A stretch of 64,000 nt of DNA from Candidatus Kaistia colombiensis (GTDB lineage Bacteria > Pseudomonadota > Alphaproteobacteria > Rhizobiales > Kaistiaceae), in NCBI GenBank assembly GCA_029203105.1, contig CP119318.1, positions 1,750,501 through 1,814,500 of the forward strand, given 5' to 3'. Shown here piece after piece: positions 27,129 to 36,762 of this stretch. The position numbers and the translations under genes were made by a program. The notes beneath the pieces are model-generated. The model saw nothing but the letters and a program-made list of their open reading frames with translations. It was not told the origin of the DNA and did no database searches. Within the stretch, counting starts at the first letter, position 1; each line of letters opens with the position of its first letter.

Positions 27129-30100
27129 AGCTCCGTTCGCTCGGGCTGGAGCGCTATGGCCGCTTCACGGGCCGCGTGCTCGATTTCGATCCCGAGGGGC
27201 GGGTGACGGTCATCGTCGGCGCCAACGAGGCCGGCAAGACGACGGCGCTGGCGGCGGTCGCCGACGCGCTCTACGGCATCGAGACGCGATCGCGCTACAA
27301 TTTCCTGCATGATTACAAGACGATGCGGCTGGCGGCCACCGTCGAGGCACCGGATGGTCGTTCGCTCTCCTTCGCGCGGCTGAAGCGGCAGAACGCGACG
27401 CTGGTCGACCCGGCAAGCGAGACGCCGCTTGCCGACGACGTACTGGCGCCCTTTCTCGGCGCGCATGACCGGCAAGCCTTTCTTGATATTTTCGGGCTGA
27501 ACCAGCGTCGCTTGCGCGAGGGCGGCGAAAAGCTGCTCGCCGGCGGCGGGGATCTCGCCGAGACGCTGCTGGCCGCCGCTCCCGGCCTTGGCCAGGTGGC
27601 GGCGCTGCGCGACCGCTTCCAGGAGAGCGCGGCCAAGATCTTCAATCCGGCGCGCAAGACGTCGAGCCATACGTTCCATGTCGCCGTCGACAAGCGAACG
27701 CAGGCGCAACGCGCCATCCGCGATCTGGAACTGCGCGTCGACGAGGTGAAGAAGCTTCGCGATGCGAGCGAGCGCGCCGCCGAGGCGCGGGGCGCCGCGG
27801 AGCGGGCGGAGCGCGCCGCCGACATGGCGCTGGCGCGGGCCCGCTCGCTGGTGCATGGCGCCAAGGAACTTCGCATCCTCGACGCCCAGGCCCGTGCGCG
27901 AGGCGAACTTGGCGAGCTGCCGGTGGTGCCGGCGGGCTTCGTGCCGCGAGCGCGCGGATTGCTGGCCGCGCTCGACAGGGCGCGCGAGGCGGCGGCTCGC
28001 GCGGCGAAGGAGGACGCAACCGCGACAGCGGTACTGGACGCGATCGCCGTCGATGACGCGATCCTCGCCCTCGCGGCGGCGATCGAAGGCTGCGACGGCG
28101 AGCGCGCGGCGGTCGAGAAGGAGCTTCAGAGCCTGCCGAAGCGGCGCGCCGAGGCGGCCGAGGCGCAGGCCGCCCTGCAGCGGATCGCGCTAGCGCTCGG
28201 TCTTGCCGATGTCGAGAGCCTGCGGGACCAGCTGCCGGATCTACCATTGCTGGCGCGCGCCGAGGCATTGGTCGAAAAGATGCGTGCCGCGGCCATTCGT
28301 GACGAGACGGTTTCGCGCGATCGCGCAAGGATCGTCGCCGAGCGGCGCGCGATAGAGGAAGCGCGCGCGGCGCTTGGCCATGTCGCCGATCCGGTGCCGT
28401 CGCTGCGTCGCCTGGCCCTGCTGGATGGCGCCGAGGAGCGCGAGCGGACGCTGCGCACGCTTGATCACCGGCTGGCGGCCCAGCGGGCGCAACTGGCGGA
28501 GCGGGTTGGCAGGCTCGGCCAAGGAATCGCGGATGCGACGGTCCTGGCTGCCTTGCCGTTGCCAGCACTTGCCGGGGTCGAGGCGGCACTGAGGGAATTG
28601 AGGGTCGCGGCGGACGGGCTAGATCGCCAGCGCGAGGCCTTGCAAGGCTTCGAGGAGCAGCGCGGACAGGCCGAGGCCCGGCTGGCTGCGCTTCGTTCCG
28701 GTCGCCCGGCGCCGACCGACGACGTTATCATCGCCGCCCGCGGCGAGCGCGACGCGGCCTGGACGGCGCTCCGCCCGCTGGCGCTCGGCGAGCGCAAGCG
28801 GGATGAGGGCGATGGCGCGCTGGTCCAGCGCATCGAGCGCGCGCTGACTACCGCCGACCAGTTGGCCGATGAGCGGCAGGTCGAGACACAGCGCCTGGCC
28901 GCCCTGGCGCAGGGCGAGCGCGATATTGCCGAGCTTTCCGTGCGGATCGATATGGCCGGCAAGCGCGTCGCCGAGGCGCGGGCGCACCGCGCGTGGCTGG
29001 AGGCCGACTGGGCCGCGCTTTGGGCGCCGTCGGGTCTCGCGCTTCCGGCCGATGAGCGTGCCGCCGCCTTCCTGCGCGAGGCCGAACAGGCCCGTCAGGC
29101 GCGCGACACCATCCGGCAGGAGGAGGCGCAAGCCGCCGCGCAGCGCGAGACGGTGCAGGTCGAGCGGGTTGAAACGGACCGGCTGCGCCACGAACTCGGC
29201 CTGCCGCCGCTTGGCGATGCGCCGCTCCGCATGGCCGATTTGCGCGAGGCGATCGCCGCGACCGAGGCGCGCTTCCTGCAGGCGCGCGACCATGAACGTG
29301 ACATGCGCCAGCTGGAGCAGGCTGCTTCCGATTTGGCCTCGCGTCAGCACGACATCGCGGCCGAGGCCGAGGCGCAGGCGGTGGAAGCCGGCGAAATCTT
29401 CCCGCGCCTCGCCGTCCGTTCCGGCGCGCTGGCCGGTGAAGCGCGGGCGGCGATCGACCTTTGGCGTGAGGCATTGCCCCAGTTCATGGCGCTCCGTTCG
29501 CTGGAGACGCGAATTGCCGGCATCGAACGTGACGAAGTCCTGTTCGTCGGGCGCGTCGGCGAACTGCTGGAGGGGGCCGGGGATAGCGTCGCCGATGGTG
29601 ACGCCTTCGCCGCGGCACGCCGGCTGCGGGTGCGGCTCGATCAGGCAAGGCAGGCGCGGTCGAAGGCAGACGCGGCGGGCGAAGCGCGGGCGACACGGCG
29701 GGCGGCCCTGACGGGCGCCGCCGAGACGCTGCATCAGGCCGAGGCGACGCTCGTCGAATTGCTGGCCGTCGCCCATTGCGCGAATGCGGAGGCGTTGCCG
29801 GCGCTGCTGGACCGACTGGATCAGGCTTCCGCATGCGAGGCTCGGATCGCCGAGGCGCGCGAGCGCCTGGATGGCTTGCGCGGCTCGCGCAGCGAGGACG
29901 AGGTTCGCGTCGCGATCGATGGACGCGACGACGAGGCCCTGGCGATGGCGGCAGCCGAAATCGAGGCGGCGCATTCCGAGGCGCGTGCCGCCCGCGACGC
30001 CGCGATCGAGGAGGATACACAGGCCCGCTCGGCGCTCTCAGCCCTTGACCGTCGCGACGGCGCGGCGGTGGCGGCGCAGGACGAGCAGGATGCGGTGGCC

Positions 30101-30592
30101 GAGATCGCCGAAGCGGTCGAACGCTTTAGCCGCGATCATGTCGCGGCACGCCTGTTGTCGGCGGCGATCGAACGCTATCGGGCCGAGCACCAGAACCCGA
30201 TCGTCGAGCGGGCCTCGCGCGCCTTCTCCATGCTGACCGGCGGCCAATGGAGCGGCATCGGCATCGACTATGACGAGGATCCGCCCCGGCTCGCCGCCTT
30301 GCGCGACGGCGGCCATTTTTCGCCGGAGACGCTTTCGGAGGGGACGCGGGATCAGCTGTTCCTGGCGCTGCGCATCGCCGCGATCGAGGAGCACGCGCGG
30401 CGCGCCTCGCCGCTCCCCTTCATTGCCGACGACCTCTTCATCACCTTCGACGAAGCACGGACGGCGGCTGGCTTCGAATTGCTGGCCGAGCTGGGCGGGG
30501 TGACGCAGGTGATCGTCTTCACCCACCACGTTCATGTCGCCGAACAGGCCGCGAGCGTGCTCGGACCCAAGGCGGCGGTGATTGAGCTTTAG
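27125..30592 (+). CDS. YhaN-like AAA/SMC-type coiled-coil ATPase
   Basis: This 1155-residue protein has an N-terminal nucleotide domain with Walker A GANEAGKTTAL near residue 33, a very long Ala/Glu/Arg-rich stretch (about 170-1000) with heptad character that should form coiled coils, and a C-terminal ATPase lobe with signature LSEGTRDQLFLAL and Walker B FIADDLFITFDE. This layout is that of SbcC/Rad50 and YhaN. The start is ATG 27125, overlapping the nuclease stop. The upstream extension of the open frame is only a shadow of the nuclease gene. Partner and role follow from the gene pair: ATP-controlled nuclease for DNA breaks. Confidence 0.88.
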   Translation: MKLRSLGLERYGRFTGRVLDFDPEGRVTVIVGANEAGKTTALAAVADALYGIETRSRYNFLHDYKTMRLAATVEAPDGRSLSFARLKRQNATLVDPASETPLADDVLAPFLGAHDRQAFLDIFGLNQRRLREGGEKLLAGGGDLAETLLAAAPGLGQVAALRDRFQESAAKIFNPARKTSSHTFHVAVDKRTQAQRAIRDLELRVDEVKKLRDASERAAEARGAAERAERAADMALARARSLVHGAKELRILDAQARARGELGELPVVPAGFVPRARGLLAALDRAREAAARAAKEDATATAVLDAIAVDDAILALAAAIEGCDGERAAVEKELQSLPKRRAEAAEAQAALQRIALALGLADVESLRDQLPDLPLLARAEALVEKMRAAAIRDETVSRDRARIVAERRAIEEARAALGHVADPVPSLRRLALLDGAEERERTLRTLDHRLAAQRAQLAERVGRLGQGIADATVLAALPLPALAGVEAALRELRVAADGLDRQREALQGFEEQRGQAEARLAALRSGRPAPTDDVIIAARGERDAAWTALRPLALGERKRDEGDGALVQRIERALTTADQLADERQVETQRLAALAQGERDIAELSVRIDMAGKRVAEARAHRAWLEADWAALWAPSGLALPADERAAAFLREAEQARQARDTIRQEEAQAAAQRETVQVERVETDRLRHELGLPPLGDAPLRMADLREAIAATEARFLQARDHERDMRQLEQAASDLASRQHDIAAEAEAQAVEAGEIFPRLAVRSGALAGEARAAIDLWREALPQFMALRSLETRIAGIERDEVLFVGRVGELLEGAGDSVADGDAFAAARRLRVRLDQARQARSKADAAGEARATRRAALTGAAETLHQAEATLVELLAVAHCANAEALPALLDRLDQASACEARIAEARERLDGLRGSRSEDEVRVAIDGRDDEALAMAAAEIEAAHSEARAARDAAIEEDTQARSALSALDRRDGAAVAAQDEQDAVAEIAEAVERFSRDHVAARLLSAAIERYRAEHQNPIVERASRAFSMLTGGQWSGIGIDYDEDPPRLAALRDGGHFSPETLSEGTRDQLFLALRIAAIEEHARRASPLPFIADDLFITFDEARTAAGFELLAELGGVTQVIVFTHHVHVAEQAASVLGPKAAVIEL

Positions 30593-30863
30593 GGGTGGCG
30601 CCGGAGGCGCTTTCTCTACCCCTCCCTGAAGGAGACCTTCGCGCCCTCAAACTACTCCACCATCATCCTGAAGTGCTTCGCGCAGCGAAGCCTCGAAGGA
30701 GGATCCAGCAGGACACTCCCGTAAGGAGACAAGGTCCGGAAATCCCCCCGCGATTCAAAGCAGCGGGGTTCCTTGGCCCCTCCTTCGAGGCCCGGCTTCG
30801 CCGGGCACCTCAGGATGATGGCCGAGTTTAGGAGATGGCTCTTGGTGACCGATCGAAGAGGGC
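30593..30863. repeat. Intergenic region with two inverted Rhizobiales-type palindromic elements
   Basis: These 271 bases hold two copies of one element in opposite orientation: 30661-30702 and 30779-30821. Each has CATCATCCTGA(A/G)G at one end, CCTCGAAGGAGG at the other, and a central 7-bp stem with a 3-base loop (GCTTCGC-GCA-GCGAAGC; GCCCGGC-TTC-GCCGGGC). The outer copies can also pair with each other. A third copy is at 61995-62037. The area separates convergent genes and may end both transcripts. Confidence 0.75.
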
Positions 30864-32129
30864 TCACCCCGTAGCGGTCCACTCTCCAAGGTTCGTGATG
30901 AACCGGTCGACCTCGGCGGCGGTGTTGTATTGCGCGAGGCCGACGCGGACGACGCCGCCCTTGTCCATCAGCCCGAGGCGCGTGGTGGGCTCGATGCCGT
31001 AATTGTGGCCGTGCCAGAGCGAGATGTTCTTCGCCGCCATCGCCTTGCAGATCTCCGCCGGATCGGTGCCGGCATAGGTGAAGGAGACCGTCGGCACGCG
31101 CCGCGCCAGCGTCTGCTTCTCCGTCAGGCCCTGGATCTTCAGCTTCGGGAAGGATTGCAGCCCTTCGATCAGGCGCGCCGTCAGCACGCGCTCATGCGCG
31201 TCGACGGCATGCATGCCGGCAACGAAGCGCTCGCGCCGCGATCCGCTCGCCGAGGCGCCGCCAAACGCGGTGCCGATCCACTCGAAATGCTCGATCGCGC
31301 CGAGCACGCCGGCTAGCGCCTCGCGGTTGGTGGTCCCGGTTTCGAACTTGCCAGGCGGCATGGTCGACGAGGCGCGCACCTTGTAGGCCTCGAGCCGGTC
31401 GAGTACCTCGCGACGGCCCCAGAGCACGCCGTGATGCGGCCCGTAGAATTTGTAGGCCGAGCAGACGAGGATATCGCAGCCGAGATCCTGCACGTCGATG
31501 ACGCCATGCGGCGCGAACTGCACGGCGTCGATGTAGACAAGCGCGCCGACGGCTTTCGCCGCCCTTGTGATCGCCTTGACGTCGTGGATGGTGCCGGTGA
31601 CGTTCGAGGCATAGCCGATCGCCGCCACCTTGAGCTTGTCGGTGATCACCTCGTCGAGCTGAGTCAGGTCGAACTCGAAGCTCTCGGGATCGAAATCGAT
31701 CCATCGCACGACGAGCCCCTTGTCCTCGGCCAGCATCAGCCAGGGCGCGACATTGGCGTCGTGGTCCATGCGGGTCAGCAGGATCTCGTCGCCTTCCTTC
31801 AGCGTGCGGCCGATGGCGCGCGACATCGAGAAGGTCAGGGTGGTCATGTTCTGGCCGAAGATCACCTCGTGCCAGTCCGGGGCGTTGAACAGATCGCCCA
31901 TCGCCTTGTGCGCCTCTTGTGCCTGGGCGATGGCGCGCTGCGACGTGTCGAAATAGCCGCCAAGATTGGCGTTGTTCTCGATCAGCGCATGGTGGATGCG
32001 GTCGATGACGCGGCGCGGCACCTGGGTGCCAGCCGGGTTGTCGAAGAAAATGGGAGCTGCGTCGCCGCGATTGGCGATCGCTGGAAACTCGCGGCGGATG
32101 GCGTCGATATCCAGGCGTGGAACGGCCAT
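30864..32129 (-). CDS. Class V aminotransferase-fold PLP enzyme (cysteine-desulfurase-like)
   Basis: This 421-residue PLP enzyme resembles cysteine desulfurases and related lyases. The PLP aspartate/glutamine region reads YIDAVQFAPH near residue 210, and the Schiff-base lysine is in CSAYKFYGPHHG near 233. The SufS/NifS active-site cysteine loop is not obvious, so a lyase or aminotransferase role is as likely as desulfuration. The longest frame starts with GTG 32135, but GGGAGA lies against that codon and six bases before ATG 32129, so I use 32129. It is the last gene of the operon that begins with the Liv transporter. Confidence 0.85.
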   Translation of the reverse strand: MAVPRLDIDAIRREFPAIANRGDAAPIFFDNPAGTQVPRRVIDRIHHALIENNANLGGYFDTSQRAIAQAQEAHKAMGDLFNAPDWHEVIFGQNMTTLTFSMSRAIGRTLKEGDEILLTRMDHDANVAPWLMLAEDKGLVVRWIDFDPESFEFDLTQLDEVITDKLKVAAIGYASNVTGTIHDVKAITRAAKAVGALVYIDAVQFAPHGVIDVQDLGCDILVCSAYKFYGPHHGVLWGRREVLDRLEAYKVRASSTMPPGKFETGTTNREALAGVLGAIEHFEWIGTAFGGASASGSRRERFVAGMHAVDAHERVLTARLIEGLQSFPKLKIQGLTEKQTLARRVPTVSFTYAGTDPAEICKAMAAKNISLWHGHNYGIEPTTRLGLMDKGGVVRVGLAQYNTAAEVDRFITNLGEWTATG

Positions 32130-32162
32130 GGCCACTCTCCCTGTTGCCTACTTCTGGCTGGC

Positions 32163-32912
32163 TCAGCGATGGATGGCGACGACGCGGGCGGGAAAGCCCG
32201 AGCCGTCCCGGACCTTGGGCCAGCTTGCCATGATCAGTGCGCCGACCTCGGGAACCTTGTCGAGATTGGTCATCAGCTCGATCTGCCAGCGATCGAGCGA
32301 CAGCACGTAGTGCTCCAGCGCGTAGCTGCCGGCCGACGTGGCGAGCCCGGGATCTGTGTCGATCTGTTCATGGCCGATGGCGGTGACGCCGCGCTGCACG
32401 AACAGAAGCTCCAGCACATCGCGTCGCCAGCCGGGCGTGTGGACGACACCGTCGGCGGAACGATTGTAGAAGCGATCGGAATCCGGCCAGCGCTTCGACC
32501 AGTCTGTGCGCAGCGCGACGAAGGACTTTTCCGGGATGCGGCCATGGCGCGCCTCCCAGGCGGCGACGTCCTCCGGCGTCGGCGTGGCGTCGGCATCTGC
32601 CGCCACGCGTTCGCTGATGTCGAGGACGACGAGCGGCAGCAGCATCTCCGAGACTGGGATCGCGTCGAGCGTCCGTCCACCTTCGATGAAGTGGACGGGC
32701 GGATCGACATGCGTCCCCCACTGGCCGGGAATGCTGTAGCGATGAACCTGAAATCCATGGCCCTTGGCAAAGTCGAACAGTAGCTCGCGCTCCTCGTCCG
32801 GGAATGACGCGAAATGCGGCTGGCCCGGGTGGAAGGCGTGTGCGAGGTCCGTATAGGTCGCATCGGCGAGGCCGTTGCGATGAAGGTCCCAGAGGGTGCT
32901 GCTGCCGTGCAT
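32163..32912 (-). CDS. Cyclase-family metal-dependent hydrolase (kynurenine-formamidase fold)
   Basis: This 249-residue protein has the family metal signature GTHVDPPVHF (HxDxPxHF) near residue 67, plus the early HAFHPGQPHF motif. Members hydrolyse formyl- or cyclic amides such as N-formylkynurenine and isatin. It is likely cytoplasmic since no signal peptide is present. It follows the binding-protein gene by 4 bases in the Liv operon, so it probably acts on the imported compound or a derivative. The substrate is unknown. Confidence 0.88.
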   Translation of the reverse strand: MHGSSTLWDLHRNGLADATYTDLAHAFHPGQPHFASFPDEERELLFDFAKGHGFQVHRYSIPGQWGTHVDPPVHFIEGGRTLDAIPVSEMLLPLVVLDISERVAADADATPTPEDVAAWEARHGRIPEKSFVALRTDWSKRWPDSDRFYNRSADGVVHTPGWRRDVLELLFVQRGVTAIGHEQIDTDPGLATSAGSYALEHYVLSLDRWQIELMTNLDKVPEVGALIMASWPKVRDGSGFPARVVAIHR

Positions 32913-32916
32913 GGCT

Positions 32917-34092
32917 TTAGGGCTCCGGCACGAAGGTCGGAGCGGCTTCGCTGGCGAGCGTCAGCTTACCGTCCTTGACGCCGATCACCGAGACCGACTT
33001 GTCCGGCACGGCGACGCCGGGACGGTAGCTGATCGTGCCGGTGACGCCGACAAGACCCTGGGTGGCGGCGATCGCGTCGCGGATCTTGGCGGGTTCGGGC
33101 GAGCCGGCGCGCTTGATGGCGTCGGCCATCAGCTTGACGGCGTCGTAGCCGAGCGCGGCGAAGGTGTTTTCCGGGGCGTTACCGGTCGCCTTGGTATAGG
33201 CCTCGACGAAGGCTTGGACCTGCGGGCTGGCGCCTTCACCGATGAAGGCGTGGGTGGTGAAGTAGCTGTCATTCGCGGCGGCGCCACCGACTTCCACCAG
33301 CAGCGGCGTGTCGTAGCCGTCGCCACCGACGACCGGCAGGTTGATGCCGGCCTGGCGGAGCTGCTTCAGGATCAGGCCGATATCCTCGGCATTGGACGAC
33401 GAGTAGATGAAGCCCGGCTGTTCCGGCAGGGCCTTGATCTTGGCGATCTGGGCCGTGAAGTTCTTGTCGCCGATCTTGTAGGTGTCCTTGCCGAGCAGCT
33501 TGCCGCCGCCATGCTCATAGGCGGAGATGAAGTAGTCCGACAGCAGCGTCGTGTATTCGGAGCCGATGTCGGTCAGCAGGTAGCCGGTCTTGGCATTGAG
33601 CTTGTTCAGCGCGAATTCGGCGCCGACGGCGGCCTGCACGTTGTCGCCGAAGGCGGCGAGGAAGACTTGGTCGCCGAGCTGGCCCGGCAGCTTCGGCGAG
33701 GTGGCGCCCGGCGTGATGAACGGGATCTTGGCCTTGTCGACCTGCGGTCCGATCGACAGCACGCTGTCGGAATCGGCAAAGCCGATGATGCCGACCACCT
33801 TGTCGCTGTCGATCAATTGGGAGGCGACGGTCGAGATGACGGTGGCGTCGCTCTTCGAATCGTAGGTGACGAGTTCGATCGGGCTGCCGAGCACGCCGCC
33901 AGCGGCGTTGATTTCGGCCGCGGCCAGCTTGGCGCCGTTCAGCATCGGCCCGTCAAGCGAGGCCTGCACGCCGGTGAGATTGGCCGGGAAGCCGATCTTG
34001 ATCGGATCCGCCGCATAGGCGCCGGAGGCGGAGAAGGCAAAGGCGGCGCCAAGCCCGAGGCCAATGGCCGCCCGTCTGGAGAGCTTCATCAT
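32917..34092 (-). CDS. Branched-chain amino acid-type ABC transporter substrate-binding protein
   Basis: This 391-residue type I periplasmic binding protein has an N-terminal export signal (SRRAAIGLGLGAAFAFSASGAYA). The arginine pair could suggest Tat export, but Sec is equally possible. The mature part starts DPIKIGFPANLTGVQASLDGP, matching the LivJ/LivK-type family. It overlaps the LivM stop by 4 bases. Family members bind amino acids, amides, urea or aromatic acids; the amidases in this region make a nitrogenous ligand likely. Confidence 0.9.
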   Translation of the reverse strand: MMKLSRRAAIGLGLGAAFAFSASGAYAADPIKIGFPANLTGVQASLDGPMLNGAKLAAAEINAAGGVLGSPIELVTYDSKSDATVISTVASQLIDSDKVVGIIGFADSDSVLSIGPQVDKAKIPFITPGATSPKLPGQLGDQVFLAAFGDNVQAAVGAEFALNKLNAKTGYLLTDIGSEYTTLLSDYFISAYEHGGGKLLGKDTYKIGDKNFTAQIAKIKALPEQPGFIYSSSNAEDIGLILKQLRQAGINLPVVGGDGYDTPLLVEVGGAAANDSYFTTHAFIGEGASPQVQAFVEAYTKATGNAPENTFAALGYDAVKLMADAIKRAGSPEPAKIRDAIAATQGLVGVTGTISYRPGVAVPDKSVSVIGVKDGKLTLASEAAPTFVPEP

Positions 34093-35138
34093 CTGTCTTT
34101 TCCCTCTTTATGATTATGGTTCGCCGATCTTCTGGAAAGCCCGAACGTCAGTTCACGGTCTCCCATGATCCCCTTCGGCCGGAAGATCATGATCAAGATG
34201 AACAGGAAGCCGAGCACGATCTGGCTGGCGCCGAACAGCGCCGGCACGGTGAAGTCGCCGATCGTGAAGCCGCGCTCGAAGCCGCGCAGCAACTCGGACA
34301 GGATCGAGACGCAGACGACGCCGATGATCGCGCCGGAGAGCGAGCCCATGCCGCCCAGCACCAGCATGGCGATGAGGTTCATCGTCATCGCGAAATAGAA
34401 GGTATTGGGTGAGAACGAGCCAAGATAGTGGGCGTAGAGCGAGCCGCCGACGCCGGCGAAGAAGGCGCCGATGACAAAAGCGAGCAGGCGGGCGCGCAGC
34501 ACACTGATGCCGACGGCGCTGGCCGCGATCGTGTCGTCGCGCACCGCCTTCATGCGTCGCCCGAACGGCGAATAGACGAGGCGCGACAGGACGAGCAGCG
34601 TGACGGCCAGCCAGCCGATCACCCAGGGCAGCGTCGTCGCCAGCGGCACGCCGGTAAAGGTCCGCGCGCCCCGGGTGAAATCGGAGGCGTTGATCAGCAC
34701 GACATTGACGATGATCAGGAAGCCCATCGTCGCCACCGAGACGAAATAGCCGGAGAGCCGCATCAGCGGGTAACCGACGATGACGGCAAGGATGGCGGCG
34801 AAGAGGCCCGCCGCCAGCGTTGCCGGCAGGAAGGGCAGGCTGAACCAGTTGAGGAGATCCGGCAGGTGCGGCAGCAGCGCCTTTTTCTGCTGCACCGTCA
34901 GCGACAGGATGCCGGCGGCATAGGCGCCGGCGCCGATGAAGCCGACATGGCCGAGCGAGAACACGCCAGTGAAGCCGTTTGACAGCGACAGCGACAGCAC
35001 CAGGATGCTGTTGAGCGCGATCAAGAGCAGAACGCGGACGAAGTAGTCGCCCACCACATGCGGCGCGCCGAAGGCGACGATGGCGGCGAGGACAATCGCC
35101 GCGGCGATGGCAAGGGGAATGCGCATGTCGGCCTTCAC
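34089..35138 (-). CDS. livM: Branched-chain amino acid-type ABC permease
   Basis: This 349-residue permease has many hydrophobic spans and the LivM hallmarks GFTGVFSLGHVGFIGAGAY near residue 54 and GRRMKAVRDDTIAASAVGI near 195. The start is GTG 35138, which forms a GTGA overlap with the LivH stop; no better start lies nearby. The C-terminal tail is basic and cytoplasmic. It forms the membrane channel with LivH. Confidence 0.92.
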   Translation of the reverse strand: MKADMRIPLAIAAAIVLAAIVAFGAPHVVGDYFVRVLLLIALNSILVLSLSLSNGFTGVFSLGHVGFIGAGAYAAGILSLTVQQKKALLPHLPDLLNWFSLPFLPATLAAGLFAAILAVIVGYPLMRLSGYFVSVATMGFLIIVNVVLINASDFTRGARTFTGVPLATTLPWVIGWLAVTLLVLSRLVYSPFGRRMKAVRDDTIAASAVGISVLRARLLAFVIGAFFAGVGGSLYAHYLGSFSPNTFYFAMTMNLIAMLVLGGMGSLSGAIIGVVCVSILSELLRGFERGFTIGDFTVPALFGASQIVLGFLFILIMIFRPKGIMGDRELTFGLSRRSANHNHKEGKDR

Positions 35139-36037
35139 AGCTTGATCTCCCGGTTCGGCTGCAGGAGACCGCCCGGCCGGAACAGCAGGAAGGCGATCAG
35201 GAGCGCGAAGACGATGGCGTCGCGGTAGGGCACGACGGTATCGGGCAGGAAGGCGACGATGAAGATCTCCAGCGCGCCCAGCATATAGCCGCCGAGCAGC
35301 GCGCCCGAGATCGAGCCGAAGCCGCCGATGATAGCGGCGACGAAGGCCTTGAGCAGCGGCGTGAAGCCCATCTGCGGCTGCACGACGCCGGCCTGCGCCG
35401 CCCAGAGCACGCCGGCGAGGCCGGCATAGGCGGAGGCGACGACGAAGGCGACGATGATCACCTTGTTGACGTCGAGACCGACGAGCTGTGCCGCCTGCAT
35501 GTCCTCGGCCGCGGCCCGCATGCCGAGGCCGATCGTCGTCCGGGTGATGAACCAGCCGAGCCCGATCAGCGACACGAAGGTGAGCGCCACCGTCAGCACG
35601 TTAATGTTGGTAAAGGTGATCGCCCCGCCGGAAAGCTGCCAGGAGCTGTTCAGAATGTCGGGGAGCGGGAAGTTGCGCGGCGACGAGGTGAACAGCAGGA
35701 TGCCGAGGTTTTCCAGAATATAGGTGACCGCTAGGCTGGTGAGCAGCCGCGTCACGTCCGGCGCATTGCGGATCGGCCGATAGGCGATGCGCTCGATCAG
35801 GAAGCCGGCGATCGCCGAGGCGGCGATGCCGCAGATCATCGCCGGGATGAAGGGCATGCCGGCGGCGATCAGCAGCACCGTCGTGAACGCGCCCACCATC
35901 ATCACGTCGCCATGGGCGAAGTTGGTGAGCTTCAGGACGCCGAAGACGATGGAGAGGCCGACCGCCACCAGCGCGTAGAGGCTGCCCAGGCTGACGGCGT
36001 TGATGACCTGCTGGATGATGTATTCAAGCTGGCTCAT
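35135..36037 (-). CDS. livH: Branched-chain amino acid-type ABC permease
   Basis: This 300-residue permease shows the LivH pattern: QQVINAVSLGSLYALVAVGLS at the N-terminus, FGVLKLTNFAHGDVMMVGAF near residue 33 and GFTPLLKAFVAAIIGGFGS near 225. It ends in FRPGGLL, the conserved C-terminus. It overlaps LivF by 4 bases upstream and LivM by 4 bases downstream. Confidence 0.93.
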   Translation of the reverse strand: MSQLEYIIQQVINAVSLGSLYALVAVGLSIVFGVLKLTNFAHGDVMMVGAFTTVLLIAAGMPFIPAMICGIAASAIAGFLIERIAYRPIRNAPDVTRLLTSLAVTYILENLGILLFTSSPRNFPLPDILNSSWQLSGGAITFTNINVLTVALTFVSLIGLGWFITRTTIGLGMRAAAEDMQAAQLVGLDVNKVIIVAFVVASAYAGLAGVLWAAQAGVVQPQMGFTPLLKAFVAAIIGGFGSISGALLGGYMLGALEIFIVAFLPDTVVPYRDAIVFALLIAFLLFRPGGLLQPNREIKL

Positions 36038-36762
36038 TCCGCCGCCCCCAGATAGGCCTGAGCCACGCGGTCATCGCTCCGAAGCTCGGAGGCGATGCCA
36101 GAAAGCGCCACCTTGCCGGTGCGCAGGACATAGGCGCGGTCGGCAAGCTCGAGCGCCAGCGCGATGTTCTGTTCGACCAGCAGCATGGTCATGCCCTGCC
36201 GCTTCAGTTCGGCCAGCGCATCGAAGATGTGACGCACCAGCAGCGGCGCGACGCCGAGCGACGGTTCGTCGAGAAGCAGCAGGCGCGGCGCCGCCATCAG
36301 CGCGCGGGCAAGCGCCAGTTGCTGCTGCTCGCCGCCGGAAAGCGTGCCGGCGAGCTGTCGCCAGCGCTCGCGCAGGATCGGGAATAGTGTGAACATCCGT
36401 TCGGTGTCGCGGGCGACGCCATCCGGATCGGAGCGCGTGCAGGCGCCGAGGCGGAGATTTTCCGCCACCGACAGGCCGCCGAACAGGCGTCGGCCTTCCG
36501 GGCTGTGGGCGAGGCCAAGGCGGACGATCTGCGGCGCCGTGCGCTTGTTGATCACGGTCCCGGCAAAGGTGATGGTGCCGGATTTCGCCCGCGCCAGGCC
36601 GGAGATGCTGCGCAGGGTCGTGCTCTTGCCGGCGCCATTGGCGCCGACCAGGGCGATCACCTCGCCCTCGCGGACGTCGAGCGATATGCCCTTCAGGGCA
36701 CGTACGGCGCCGAAGCTGACCTCGAGATTGTCGACGCGCAGGAGTGGATCAGCTGTGGCCAA
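36034..36762 (-). CDS. livF: Branched-chain amino acid-type ABC transporter ATPase
   Basis: This 242-residue ATPase has Walker A GANGAGKSTTLRSISG near residue 38, signature LSGGEQQQLALARAL near 141, Walker B LLLLDEPSLGVAP and the switch His in the LLVEQN region. It matches LivF rather than LivG by length and by EPSLGLAP-like sequence. The start is TTG 36762, with GGGAAG upstream, giving a 14-base overlap with LivG; the next in-frame start would remove the first beta strand. Confidence 0.92.
   Translation of the reverse strand: MATADPLLRVDNLEVSFGAVRALKGISLDVREGEVIALVGANGAGKSTTLRSISGLARAKSGTITFAGTVINKRTAPQIVRLGLAHSPEGRRLFGGLSVAENLRLGACTRSDPDGVARDTERMFTLFPILRERWRQLAGTLSGGEQQQLALARALMAAPRLLLLDEPSLGVAPLLVRHIFDALAELKRQGMTMLLVEQNIALALELADRAYVLRTGKVALSGIASELRSDDRVAQAYLGAAE

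Noticed and set aside
30864..32129. Iron-sulfur cluster biogenesis cysteine desulfurase
   Set aside because: The protein is class V PLP-fold, but no suf/isc/nif genes are nearby, the active-site cysteine loop is not evident, and it lies in a transporter-hydrolase operon.
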